This document shows positions 34,396 to 45,582 of a DNA stretch of 64,000 nt, piece by piece. Below the pieces are notes generated by a model, which did no database searches, was not told the origin of the DNA, and worked only from the letters and a program-made list of their open reading frames with translations. Position 1 is the first letter of the stretch, and every line of letters starts with the position of its first letter. Position numbers and translations under genes: made by a program. The DNA comes from Crocodylus rhombifer (taxonomy: Eukaryota; Chordata; Crocodylia; Crocodylidae), in assembly GCA_038503035.1 (NCBI GenBank), contig JAVSML010024419.1, positions 1 through 64,000 of the forward strand, written 5' to 3'.

Positions 34396-36859
34396 AGAAA
34401 GAAGGAAGCAGCGTGCTTCAAACTTGGACTCCAGCTCAAACAGCACATGGATCTGTGAAACTTTTAACAAGCAATGTCTCTGGCTTGAATTTGGTTTGTT
34501 CACAAGAGGATTCATCACCAGGCACCTGACTAGACCTCTCGCATGTACTCTATGATCCAGAGGATCAAAGGTCACCATAAATGGAAGAGTCAGCCTTGGC
34601 CGGCAGCTGTCCCAAATTAACGACAAATAATTCCCAACCGGGATAGTGACAAGTGTGAAACTGCAAGACGCTGAATGTGGAGAAGTTTCTAATGGTGACC
34701 ATTCTTCTTGGCGGCCAGAGAAAGGCATTGATAATCACCTATTGGTGGAGCAGCAATGACATCTAGTGGTAATTTTAAAAATCTGTTTAAGTCTATATTC
34801 TTCGTTTTGTTAGGGCTGGTATGCAGGTAATTAAAATGTGCGTACAACTTCAATGGGCTGTTTTTTCAGTCAAGACTGTTTTTGAGGGCACTCTCAGTTT
34901 CTAATATGAGTGATAAAACTGATGTGGCTAACCATGTCTTAGACAACTCACTTTTATTTTGAAAGAAAAGTCCCTACACTAACTTGCACTGAAGTAAGAG
35001 AAGCAGTGCAAGAGCATTTGTTTACTTAAAGTGGTGCTAATGAAGGTGTACGCCAGCCATTAGGGACTGAATATTACGCCCTGTTCTGTTAAAGAAGGAA
35101 AACACGAAGGTTTGAAAAGTACACAAGATGCATAGCTCTGTTGTGCTTTGCACAAAAATTCAATAATTCATCTCCACCCTACAGACGCTGTTCTTTATAA
35201 TTTCATCCAACCTGAAGCTCAATATTGCTTTCCATTTAATTTCCTCAGTGCCTAGGATGTCCTTCACTTCCTTGGCCTGGCAGTTAATTATTGTAATGTA
35301 TTCTCCTTTTCTGCTGGTTCGATTCGATTTTTTTTTTCCATCAGGATGGAGCACAGTAGGTTTTATGAAGGAAGACTCCAGGCAGCTCCATCCTGGTGTT
35401 TTTTCTTCCATCGGTTCACTGTGGTATTTGATATACTACGTGTGTCAAAGTTCTCTGGAGAACTGTGCAACCTGAATTCTCCTAATACCGCCCTTGGGAA
35501 TTAATCCTAAATATCAACTGTTCTACCTGCAATAATCTGTGGCAACTTTGCTGTCATACACAAGTTGTAAAAGCTCATAAAAGTGAGAATTCTTCCAGTG
35601 CAGGCACTGTAGGATGCCCTACACATGCCCCCACAAGCCCTGATGCACAGAAAGCAAGAGGGAAAATCCCCTAGCATAAGCAGTAATAGGATTTTCTGCT
35701 GCTGTACAGCACCACCAAAATAATCCTAGGGACAGGCAAAGGCTGGACTGCCATATACTGGAGCAGTGCCTGGCTGCATTCATATCTTCATGTTAGGGGG
35801 GAAACGGAGCTAATTTCTGGAACAAAATTAGAAAGGTACAAAGTTGGCACGCAACTACTTTTGTCTCTTCTTGCCTAGGCCATGCCTTAGTATTTGCAGT
35901 CCAAAACTTCAGCCTGATAATAAATATCAGAGGTGACTGAGAACAAGGTTTTGCATCCCACAAAAAATTTCAAGATTTAAATTTTTCGCATTCCACAGTA
36001 AGGCAAACCAAGCCCTTTTAAGTGAAAAATAGACACTGAAAGAAAAGGAGGGGGAGAGAGAGGAGCGGATAATAGCTATCAGCCTGTAGTTTGGATAGTG
36101 AAGTGAGGCGTAGTAAACTGAAGTTCAAGACTCTAATTCTGAATCAGAAAGAGTACAGGCTTGCAATGTGTCATCTCCCCCCGACCCAAGCGCTGTAGCT
36201 GCTGGGACACTGGCTGTTGTGAGATGCTCTTCCTAGCTATGACAAAAAATCTCATCTTTGTCAAAACTTACATGTACATCCTCATAAAAGGTTCAACCAA
36301 CTAACACTTCCCAGTGCAAACTCTTGGCCAGCATGTCTAAATTATACACTGGGCAAGTTTCCAGTTTGTGTCTCCTATCTATAGCTGAAACAAATGTTGT
36401 GGCATTGCAATCTTTTCACCACTAATGCTCGTCTGGAATACAACGTTTAAACTGTTGCAGCACAGTGTTAAAACTTGCAGTAAACACCAAAACCCTGCAC
36501 CCAAACACTACTAAACGCCAGGGGACATTTGATCCATTTGCAGTTGGGATAGCTCTCCATCTAAAAGATGTTATGGCATAAGGTATGATGTGCATGAGAA
36601 GTTTTTCTCAATCTAGATTCAATAGAACAAGGGATTATTAATCTTGATAATAATCTAAAAGTTCCAGGTGGAGTGGATCTTATTTTGATCCAAATCATCT
36701 ATCTTTCCAATCTTGATTTTCTTGCTGCTACTTTTCGGCCACATAGCACATTTAAGATGCACTAAATCACAGCATGGTTCCTAAAGGCCCAAGATCATCC
36801 AGTGGTTCCTAAACTCTTTAGGAGTATTCACTATAATAGGTATATATTTAATATGAAAC
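34396..36859. other. Unassigned sequence, no gene seen
   Basis: A 138-codon antisense frame at 34312-34728 begins inside the inverted repeat and has no domain. Apart from this, only short frames occur. I recognise no repeat. Confidence 0.45.
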
Positions 36860-36948
36860 TCTATAGTATCATAGTACTTAGGGTTGGAAGGGACCTAAAC
36901 AGATCATCAGGTCCGACCCCCTGCCCCAGGCAGGAACAGGTGCCGGGA

Positions 36949-37887
36949 TCATATCACTCCAGCCAAATATCTGTCCAGCCTCTGCTTGAAGACCCCCAAG
37001 GTAGGAGAGAGCACCACCTCCCTTGGGAGCCCATTCCAGAGCCTGGCAGCCCTAACCATACAGTAATGCCTCCTGATGTCCAGTCTGAACCTTCTCTCTA
37101 ACAATTCACGGTCATTATTCCTAGTAACCCCGGGTGGTGCCTGGGGGAACAGAGCTTCCCCCAGTTCTCGCTGGTCCCCCCTGGTGAATTTATAAATGGC
37201 CACCAGGTCCTCTCTCAGCCTTCTCTTCTGAAGGCTGAACAGGTTCAGGTCCTGTGGCCTCTCCTCGTAGGGCCTGCCCTGCTGCCCTTTGACCATGCGA
37301 GTGGCCTCCTCTGGACCTTCTCGATGCCAGCCACACCCCTCCTGCAGTGCGGCGCCCAGAACTGGACACAGTACTCCAGCTGTGGCGGGAGCAGCGCTGC
37401 ATAGAGGGGAAGGATCACCTCCTTGGATCTGCTTGAGATGCATCTGTGGATGCACGAACAAGGTGCGGTTAGCCTTACCCACTGCCTCCTCGTGTTGGCC
37501 ATTCATGTTCATCCTGGAGTCAACAATGACTCCAAGATCCCTTTCTGCCACCATGTTGACAAGAAGGGTGTTCCCCAGCATATAGGCATGTTGCAGGTTC
37601 CTCCTCCCTAGATGCAGCACCTTGCACTTGTCTGCATTGCATTCCACCCTACTCTCATCCACCCACCTCTGTAACCTATCCGGATATACCTGGATTCTGT
37701 CCCTCCCCTCCAGCGTGCCCACCTCGCCCCACAACTTGGTGTTGTCAATGCATTTGGACAGCGTGCATTGCACACCCACATCCAGTTCACTGATAAAGAT
37801 GTGGAACACGACAGCCCCCAGAACCAAGCCCTGGGGGACTCCACTGCCCACATCCCTGCAGGTCGAAAATGACCTGTCCACCACCAC
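36949..37887 (-). pseudogene. CR1 reverse transcriptase C-terminal half, motif C damaged
   Basis: This 312-codon frame is the longest assignable one in the window. Near its start is motif B SGVPQGLVLGAVVFHIFISE. The expected catalytic LFKFADDTKLWG is here LSKCIDNTKLWG, so Phe-Ala-Asp-Asp has become Cys-Ile-Asp-Asn and one of the paired catalytic aspartates is gone. Next come RDLGVIVDSRMNMNGQHE and the CR1 end blocks VLCPVLGAALQEGCG, DLNLFSLQKRRLREDLVAIY and the [20 protein letters not shown] region. The frame stays open after loss of function, perhaps by chance or because the copy is recent. It is not an active polymerase. Confidence 0.88.
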
Positions 37888-37939
37888 TCTCTGTGTGTCA
37901 CCATCTAGCCAATTTGTGACCCATCTGACTGTGTAGGCA

Positions 37940-38311
37940 TCAATGCCAGAGTTGCCTAGTTTTTTTTAAGCGAACGTGGTAGGAAACTATGTCAAAGGCC
38001 TTCTTAAAGTGCAGGAAGACGACATCTACCTCAACACCCATATCCAGGGACTTTGTGACTTGATCATAAAAAGAAACCAGGTTAGTCAGGCAGGACCCGC
38101 CCTCAATGAACCCATGTTGGTTGCCCCTGAGCATTACCTCCCCTGCTGGGCCCTTGCAGATGTGCTCCTGGATAATTTTCTCAAAGGTCATCCCAAGGAC
38201 CAAGGTAAGACTGACTGGCATATAATTCCATGGTCCTCTTTTCTCCCATTCTTGTAAATAGGGACCACACTGGCCCTTTTCTAATCCTCTGGTACCTGAC
38301 CAGTGCCCCAC
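37940..38311 (-). pseudogene. CR1 reverse transcriptase fingers/palm piece
   Basis: The 123-codon frame upstream of the previous piece (frameshifted from it) contains VSLTLVLGMTFEKIIQEHIC, the block GNQHGFIEGGSCLTNLVSFY, and motif A as VVFLHFKKAFDIVSY. In active CR1 the latter reads VIFLDLQKAFDTVSH, so the motif-A catalytic Asp is replaced by His. Together with the motif-C change, two of the three catalytic carboxylates are lost. Confidence 0.85.
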
Positions 38312-38559
38312 AAGCGTCCCAGGGGCCCTGCTATGACCCCCGCCAATTCCCTCGGCACCCTTGGGTGAAGAGCATCTACTGATTTAAATATGTCCAGTAT
38401 CTCCAAAAGTTTCCTAACGAGGTCGTCCCTGACCCTAGGCATGGCTGTGCCTCCCCTAGGTCCATCCGCAGTTCTAGTGGAGACGCCCCAGTCCCCATTC
38501 AGGAATATGGAGGCAAAGAATTTGTTAAAGAGGTCAGCTTTTTCATTTGCCACAATCAC
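38281..38559 (-). pseudogene. CR1 linker between endonuclease and RT
   Basis: The frame contains KADLFNKFFASIF and the later LLEILDIFKSVDALHPRVPR, the CR1 segment just before the palm. In active copies this segment continues directly into the RT. A frameshift near 38290 separates it from the next piece. Confidence 0.75.
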
Positions 38560-38815
38560 CAGATTGCCAAGTCTATCCTGTAGGGCCCCATGTTACCCGG
38601 TGCCTTCTTCTTACTTCCTATGTATTTGAAAGAGGACATTTTATTCTCCTTAATCTGGTTGCCAGCCCCAGCTCCATCTCTGCCTTGGCCTTCCTAACCA
38701 CCTCCCTGCAATCCCAAGCAACAGAGGTGCAATCCTTCTTGATGATAGCCCCTTGCTTCCACTGTTTGTACACCTCCTTTTTTGCCCTCAGGAATCCCTG
38801 GATGCCTTTGCTGAG

Positions 38816-39100
38816 TCATGGGGGCTTCTTAGCACTTCTTCCCCTCTTGGTGTGCATTGGGACTGACTCCATTTGAGCTTGGAGGATTGTCTCCTTGAGG
38901 AACAACCACCTGTCTTGGACTCCTATCTCACTGAAGCTCCCAGACCCCAATGCCAATCCTACTAATCTTCTTAGCTTACAGAAGTTGGCCCTCCTGAAGT
39001 CGAGGACCTCTACCTTGCTGCTTGCTTTCATCACCCTGCGCTGGATAGCAAATTCTACCAGGTGATGATCACTGTTGCCCAGGTGGTCGATAGCAATCAA
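38816..39100 (-). pseudogene. CR1 endonuclease C-terminal end
   Basis: Starting at 39100, the frame reads IDHLGNSDHHLVEF, the final SDHxxV block of the apurinic-type endonuclease. It is followed by RVMKASSKVEVLDFRRANFC and the basic ETILQAQMESVPMHTKRGR. The catalytic N-terminal three quarters of the nuclease are missing because of 5' truncation. Confidence 0.8.
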
Positions 39101-39639
39101 CCAACTTTATTTACTGGGTAAATTTCAAGACTTCAATTAAATAAACCTGCTGTCAAGCAGCACCCTGTTACCCAAAGGAGGTGACAGATAATGGAAAGAT
39201 AAATATAGCCTAATTCTCTCCCACATGCCAGAGTGTAGGTAACTTGGTATTTAATGTGTTTAAGGTGCCTAAAAACCTAAGGCTTGAGTCCTTTGCAGAA
39301 ATTTGGCCTTTATTTGCAGTTAAGTTGATATTTACTACACGACTCCTCAGTGGTGCCTGTACTGCATCAGTGCAGTTGACTTGTTTGAACTTTCTGCCTC
39401 AGACAGACAGAGGTACTAGCCATGTACGGTGCCCTGTGGGTGATGACACAAGGATATTGTGGAAGAGATGAAGAACTGCTTTATCTCTAAGCTAGTTTGG
39501 CAAGGAGACAGCAGAGGCTCACAAGAATACGAGAGAATCACAAATGGGCCACAAAGAAATGTATGTGCCAGGAACTGACCTGAAGGCATACACTGAAATC
39601 TGAAGCTGCCTTTGAGTTATTCCAGATGGAGAGAGACAG

Positions 39640-40182
39640 GGAGGATTTTCTATTCAGCATGGATGAGGCCACGTCTGGAGTACTGTGTTCAGTTTTGGGT
39701 CCCTCACTACAGAAAAGATATGGATAAACTGGAGAGAGTCCAGGGGAGGGCAATGAAAAGGGGTAGAGGGCTGGGGAACATGACTTCTGAGGAAAGACTG
39801 GAGAAACTGGGTTTTTTCAGTCTGGAGAAAAGAAGACTGAGAGGGGATTTAATAGCAGCCTTCAGCTGCCTGAAGGAAGTTACAAAAAGATGGAGCTGGA
39901 CTGTTCCCGGTGGCGGCAGATGACAGAGCAAGGAGCAATGGTCTCAAGGGAAGTTTAGGTTAGATGCCAGGAAAAACCCTCTCACCAGGAGGGTAGTAAA
40001 GCACTGGTTACCCACAGGTTACCCACAAAGGCTGGAACATCTCCATCCTTGGAGGTTTTTAAGACCCGGCTAGACAAAGTTTTGGCTGAGATGATCTAGT
40101 TGGTGGTGGTCCTACTTTGAGCAGGAGGGTTGCACTAGATGACCTCCTAAGGTCCCATCCCCCTCTCATTTTCTATGACTTC
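39640..40182 (+). mobile_element. CR1 3' end fragment, older subfamily
   Basis: The coding end is seen in the frame 39612-39923: [38 protein letters not shown] and [20 protein letters not shown]. It is followed by 'ctccatccttggaggttttt', 'gatgatctagttggtggtgg', 'tgcactagatgacctcctaa' and 'tctcattttctatgact'. This is a 5'-truncated CR1 of a different subfamily from the copy at 36860. An 11 bp duplication (ggttacccaca) lies at about 40007-40026. Confidence 0.85.
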
Positions 40183-42711
40183 TTTACACCAGCTGTAATA
40201 TATTTCTTTCCTCTAATGAAATGTCTGAGGAAAGGTTAAAAGATCTAAATTGGCTCTTTTGGCTTCAGACAACAAAGCAGAAAGAGGGGGAGGAAGACGA
40301 GGACTTCAGAAAACATGATGAGTAGGTGAAGGGAAAATGCAGAGAGAAAGAGGCTGAGTTAAGACAATAGTTTAGGTGTAAGAAGGTGTGAGGTCATCAA
40401 TAACTATATCAGTGTTTTCACTGGGTTATAAACCATGGTACTAGAATGTGCTTGTATAACTCCCAGAAAGGCTGACTTAAGGCTGCTTAATTTGGTAATT
40501 AAATACACAAATTAGAATACAGACTGGCACTTGTTCTCAAGTGACAGCTTGCACACTTCTGGGTTCTCACATGCCATCACACAGACATCCTTTAAGGCAG
40601 TCACGTAAGATGGGAATAAATGTAATCAGCTTGGGGTCAGACTGGTAGCTGTAGTAAACTGGCATCGTTCCCTGGACTAATACAAGTGTTCTGATTTACA
40701 TCATCTGAAGGCCTGATAACTTAAAGTTGACAGGGCATTTTGATTAGGAATTTCAGTGGATAAACACACACACAGCTGGGAACACTGGGTCAGGAAACGA
40801 GTAACAAAGGAATGAGTTTACTCAGCCAAAGCACGAAAAATAAATCTAGGACCTAGGAGTGTGTAATGAACCCATAACCCCAAAAGGACTGAAACCTTTC
40901 ACTTTCTCTAACGAAGTCAGTCTCCTTGAGACAGCTACCCTGGATTTTGATTAAACTAAAACTAAACAAAGTTTTAAACTGTCAAATTAGCCAGCAGAGG
41001 GAGTTCTGGGAATAGAATAGAAAAGCAATTTAATTGACAAAGAAAAAAATTAATTAAATGTTGTATAACTTGAGATACAGGGTTTAAACAAAGCACTTCC
41101 TCCATTCTCCAGGTAACAGCAGCTTTTCTGTGCATGAAAATAAAGCTGGGACAAGGCTTTGGGAGCTATGTCAGTGCTTTGAACAACGATTCAAAATGAG
41201 AGAGCCAGACAGGCTATACCCCACCCCCAGACAGATTTTCAGGTGGGAAAATACATGTATGGAATTGGTGCGGACATCACTATCACACATGTAGTGTCAG
41301 CAACTATGTGGGGGAATGACCTGTGCGCTCGCTCTAAAAACCTAGGCCCAGATTTTCAAATGAGCAAGTACACAGACAAGCAATTTTCAAATGTGTATTA
41401 TGCCAGGCTCAACTTAATCTCCTTAGCAATGAAAAAGGTTTAATCTTCCAGAAAGACTTGCTGACATCTTATAGAAAACCTTATACTTGCATGCCTTGCA
41501 GTTGATCTGTCCTAGCTATCTTGTCCTCACTTCCAAGTCCCAATCCTTTCTCCTCTTCACATTTGTGACTCAATAACCCAAAGAGAACCTCTGAACAGTG
41601 CCTTATACAACAAGACCCCAAACCTGCCACTGGTTTCTGACTCTAGTCCAATACAGTTATTAAAGAATAAGAATAATTAGTAGAAGGGGCAGTGTACTAG
41701 GTGGAACTAAACACAGCTTTTCCCAACTCAAGCTGTTGGCATGGTATTGACCACAGAGTGCTTGTAAGGTCCTGACTCTGTAGCTGGAGAATCTCTGGAT
41801 ATTATTGGAAAATGTTAAATGTCACCACTTTCAGGAATGCTAATAAATTCCTTCCCCAACACCCACTAATATCAAAGCCTTAGCAAAACTGCTCCATTAA
41901 GAAGGCTGACACTGAAAGACTGGGTGGGAAACCTCATATGAAAAAAAATGTAGATTCCTTGCTTCCAGCTCTAAGAGACAGGTATTATCTTTTACTAATG
42001 GTATTTCACAAGATGTTGACTGATCCACTTCCTACCAGCTCAGCTGGGGGAACTACACCAAAGCCTATAACCTTTTTAATTTTAATTGGGTTCCAAATAG
42101 GCATTGTGGTACCTTATCAAATGGCCCTTGCTTCATGAAATGTACAGTATAATCCTCTGCTTCATTACTTGATAAAATCACAGGTATTTTTTTTTTTTTT
42201 TTTAGATCCACCAGTAACAACAGTGACAATTCTCTTCCATGCCTTCGTATAGCTTTTCTCTCTCGCTCTCCTTTTCTATTCTCCTTTCCTTAGATTTCCC
42301 ATCAAACTGGTGCATTTGAGGGATTATCCATTTCTGGCATGGACAGAAGAAGTGTTTGAAAGTAGTTTGCAGGACTGCTTGTGGGTATTATGATGAAAAA
42401 TGCATAGGCACAGTAAAGAACTTCCTCTAAAAACTTCTTAAAATGTACTTTTTATTAATTAAATGAACCAAGATGCACAAACTTCACTGGAGGGGTTATA
42501 ATCCTCATGCAGGAGAAAGATATAACACATTCAGATATGCCCTGTCTGTTTAGATACTTATATAGCTCCCATCAATATTGAATCTAAACATGATACTGAA
42601 TCTCAACCTTGCACCATCAAATGAAGGCTGTTTGGAACAAATTACCATTTTTTATTACTTTTATGTTACTAGTTAAAGCAGTTATAGGCCCTCAAGGCCT
42701 GTGAGACCAGA
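40183..42711. other. Unassigned sequence, no gene seen
   Basis: Contains a T run at 42187-42204 and short open frames only. Text near 41341-41400 ('ccagattttcaaatgagcaa') resembles a common reptile repeat phrase but is too short to call. Confidence 0.45.
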
Positions 42712-42985
42712 GAGAGTTATATTATGACTATTGTTGTTATTCTGAGTTATTTCCATTGGGCCTAGGACTACAAATTACAGACCAAAAAGGTTGTTCCTAC
42801 CCCAAATAGTTTCCAATCAAAGCATAAAACAAAAGGAAAATAAATAGAAACAATAAGATAATATTAGCACAACAGGCAGGTCAGGACACTTAACAAAATG
42901 GCATCCTGGTTTATAATTTGTCGTCCTAGGTGCTATGCAAATAAATCACAATAGTAATGATAACTAAATTCTAATACTATTTACC
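42712..42985 (+). repeat. Ancient dispersed repeat (diverged)
   Basis: 'actattgttgttattctgag', then 'ttgttcctaccccaaatagt', then 'ttccaatcaaagcataaaac' match in order 'attattattatt ... gtccctgccccaaagagcttacaatctaagtataagac'. Divergence is heavy and boundaries are uncertain. Confidence 0.4.
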
Positions 42986-43654
42986 AAAAATTGCCATAAT
43001 CAAGATAGGAGATGATGGGAGCATGCATGAGAACTTGGACAATGTGGATGCATAGGAAGAATTGTATCCTAGAGATGTTAGGTAGTAAGAATCTGCAAAG
43101 GTAGCAATGGCAGTACAGAGGTGTTGTTATTTCTAAAACCAAACTTATTAATAAGTGTCTCCCTCATTAGCATCATCAGCAAAGAGGCAGGAAAAAAATA
43201 TATATAACAAGAAATTCAAACTTCTCCCTTACTATAGAAGTGTTCCCTCCAGGACCAGCAGAGATACGCTGCTGGGCCCTTGTGGAGACCACAATCCAAT
43301 CCACTCATTCTATCATGCAATAAAGGACTTAGGTCTCCAAGTCCATCCATGTAAAACTTTTCACCAGTGCTGAATCTCTAATGCCAAGGTCTCTTTGGTC
43401 TAAGCCACTACAGGTGCTCTGCAATCAGCAGTTCCATGCCAATTTGCATCAAGTAAGGCCCATCAAACAAAAAAACTAAGCACCAGCTCTCGCGATTAGT
43501 CAGCTCCCAATCACTGAGACAATGTCAGGACTACGTCTAGCTGGCACCAAGAGTCTCAAAATGTCACTGTATGAAACTACATGGTGGAGCTGATAGATGC
43601 TCCATTGCAGCACTCTGAAGGTGAGGGACAAGAAAACCCAGTTTGTACTCTTCC
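42986..43654. other. Unassigned sequence before the LINE fragment
   Basis: No domain is seen. Part of the 3' side may be worn LINE sequence continuous with the next feature, but I cannot read reverse-transcriptase blocks in it. Confidence 0.4.
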
Positions 43655-44400
43655 TTCCCCGAAGGTATACAAAGCCATCATTCTCCTCACCCTCCTCTAC
43701 GCTTGTGAAACCTGGACCGTCTACCAGCATCACATCAAGGAACAAAACCACTTCCACCTGTGCTGCCTGCAAAAGATATTACAGAGCAAGTGGCAGGACA
43801 AGATTCCAGACGCCGAGATGCTTGGAAGGTCAGCTCTCCCAGTATGCACACTCTCCTGAAAGTCACCTTTGAAGAATGCCCGACACCCGCCTGCCGAAGA
43901 AAATCTTCTACGTCGATCTATCAAATGGAGTACGCTTTCACAGTGCACCAAAGAAACAGTACAAGGACGCCCTACAGATGTCTCTAAAGAGTTTTGGCAC
44001 CAACCCGGGGTCGTGGGAGCAAATCACTTGTGACCGTCCATCCTGGAGGTCACCAATTGAGAACAAAGCACTGGCCTTCGAACAGCAACACACAGCAGAA
44101 GCAATGAGGAAGCGTGTGGCCCAAAACATGAAAACCTCTCGTACCCAGGCCTCATTGTTTTCCTGCCCCTGCTGCAGCACATTGTTCAAGGCAAAGATCA
44201 GGCTTATACGTCACCTACGTACCAACGCGACCTAGCCTCCACACCCCGACACCCCCTTCCCCTTCCTCTCTCTTTTCTCCTTTTTCCTTTTTCTTCTCCT
44301 TTTCTCCTTCCCTATCTCTTTCCCATTTCTTTTCCCTCTTCTTCCCCTCCCGCTGGATGCGGTCTTCATCCACAAAGGACAACAACTCTCCCTTCTAATC
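43655..44400 (+). mobile_element. C2H2-tailed LINE, C-terminal end and 3' UTR
   Basis: The coding part ends at 44235 in a C2H2 finger. It is followed by a pyrimidine-rich 3' UTR (44240-44345, CTTTTCTCC-like runs) and 'gatgcggtcttcatccacaa', which resembles the usual end of this family ('tggtcttcatcgataacgac'). It is 5'-truncated and is the best preserved C-terminus of the family here. It is followed at 44413 by a CR1 end. Confidence 0.75.
43663..44235 (+). pseudogene. LINE C-terminal domain with C2H2 finger
   Basis: Frame 1 (43581-43859) includes VYKAIILLTLLYACETWTVY, HFHLCCLQKILQSKWQDKIP and DAEMLGRSALPV. These are the conserved post-RT blocks LLYGCETWTxY and CLRKILxIKWQDxIPDTEVL. A small shift moves to frame 2 (43876-44235): MPDTRLPKKIFYVDL, KKQYKDALQMSLKSFGTNPG, SWEQITCDRPSWRSPIE, and finally CPCCSTLFKAKIRLIRHLRTN. 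The last is a C-x2-C plus H-x3-4-H/N finger in which the last ligand is Asn or a neighbouring residue. Such fingers are thought to help bind template RNA or DNA. The copy is broken by at least one frameshift. Confidence 0.75.
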
Positions 44401-44412
44401 CTTCTGCTCATG

Positions 44413-44482
44413 TTGGGGGGGGGGGGGTCAGACTAGATGATCTGCTCAGGTCCCTTCCGACCCTAGAAACTATGAAACTATG
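44413..44482 (+). mobile_element. CR1 3' tail
   Basis: A long G run leads to 'cagactagatgatctgctca', 'ggtcccttccgaccctagaa' and the aactatgaaactatg terminal repeat. It is only the last 70 bp of a CR1. Confidence 0.85.
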
Positions 44483-44536
44483 TGTGTCCATAGTCATGTA
44501 AACAGCAGGGCATTCTCCATTAATCAGGGAGGGACT

Positions 44537-45582
44537 TGTTAAAGTGTGTAACCCGGGCGGTACTCCAAGAGGTACCCCCTCTCCAGTTGAAGGGATCAAA
44601 GCAGGTGCACAAGCGCTGTGGGAGGTGCAAGGGACTCTCCTCCCCCTATAGAGCAGAGCCAGACCACCAATGGGGACTTAACCATATACCTTTTAAAACT
44701 GGGAACATAACAGCCATAAATCAGAGAGTATAGTGGACACTACAGTGCCCCAAGGGCGCAGGATTCAACAAAGGTTAGACACTTACAATCATTGACAAAA
44801 AACAGTGTTAACAAAATATAAAACACAAACAGCAGAACAAACAATATGGGTTGGTGAAATATAAAAGGACAAGGAAACATAGGGCTGTGGTACCTGGAGG
44901 GGGAGAAAGGGGGGAAAACACAATGGCCCCTTTCCACAGCAAGAAGATTTGCTTCTGGTTATCTCACCCACCTCAAGTTACCTCAGCAGGGACTTAAACC
45001 CAGATCTCCCATGTGGTAGGCAGGAATGCTGCCACACAGCCACCACTGGTGGCACTGCCCCACCCTCCGAGGGGTCTTAACCTTCCCGGAGCCCCGGCCT
45101 CACATCGAGCTGCCTGGCCTCTGATCGGAGGAGCTGGAAGCAGAGCTGGGAACCCCTCAGGTCGCTGCTCAGATCCTTCCTGGAGCAGGGGAGCCTCTCC
45201 TGCTGGCTGCAGCCTCTCCCAGGGGAACCTGGAGCCCAGTGGGGAGCCTCTCCCACCGGCCGCACGCTGCGCTACTGGGGGTCCCACTGCTGCCTGCAGG
45301 TCCTGCTCTTTCAGGCTCTTCTAGGGCACTGCTCCTGCCCTGATGGCCCAGCTCTTGCCAGCTCTGTAAAGCTCCTTCCTCATTGCCCCTCACTTGTCTC
45401 TCCTGAGTCAGCCCACGCTGCCCCTTTTATTCCCCCTCCAGGTGACCCTAGGGGCCAATCAGGGGACATGGGGGGTGAGTCTCTGGGGCCTGCTTGATGC
45501 GGAAAGGGAATCCCAAGTCCTCCAATCATCTTTTACCCTTTCAAAACCCCTGGGCCAGGTCACTGCCAGCTAGCCTGTCACA
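44537..45582 (-). promoter_or_regulatory. Promoter-like GC-rich region, possible solo LTR
   Basis: On - the segment begins TGTGACAGGCTAGC (plus end at 45582) and could end CACTTTAACA (44537), giving TG...CA. Near the - start are gattgg elements (plus ccaatc at about 45453 and 45523) and a TATA-like gggaataaaagggg (plus about 45425-45438). Purine-rich GC DNA with repeated gagaggctcccc blocks follows. This layout fits a U3-TATA-R arrangement in an LTR of about 1.05 kb. I could not find a matching 4-6 bp target duplication or a second LTR, so a host promoter or another element remains possible. Confidence 0.35.
44985..45055 (-). repeat. tRNA-like sequence with A and B boxes
   Basis: On - the A-box-like TGGCTGTGTGG lies at 45042-45032 and the B-box-like GGTTTAAGTCC at 45000-44990 (consensus GGTTCGANTCC, 9 of 11). 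The 42-base offset is what an intronless tRNA gene has. Stem pairing is imperfect and there is no clear acceptor stem or terminator, so it is probably a tRNA-derived SINE head or tRNA pseudogene. Confidence 0.5.

Larger units (their letters stand above)
36860..39100 (-). mobile_element. CR1 LINE, longest copy in the window
   Basis: Read on -, it runs from the end of the endonuclease domain (from about 39100) through linker, reverse transcriptase and C-terminal domain to the 3' UTR and a tail at 36860-36875 (tatcatag repeats on +). It is about 2.24 kb, truncated in the endonuclease. The tail sequence ggttggaagggaccta / gatcatcaggtccgacccc is the CR1 terminal signature. A second CR1 end lies 500 bp away on + at 39640, so the region has taken repeated CR1 insertions. 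Confidence 0.92.

Noticed and set aside
34312..34728. 138-codon frame on -
   Set aside because: It ends in the perfect inverted repeat, has no domain, and its neighbours give no exon signals.
45013..45324. GC-rich frames of about 100 codons on both strands as a possible first coding exon
   Set aside because: Similar-length frames occur on both strands of the same GC-rich DNA, and the surrounding layout fits an LTR or promoter better.
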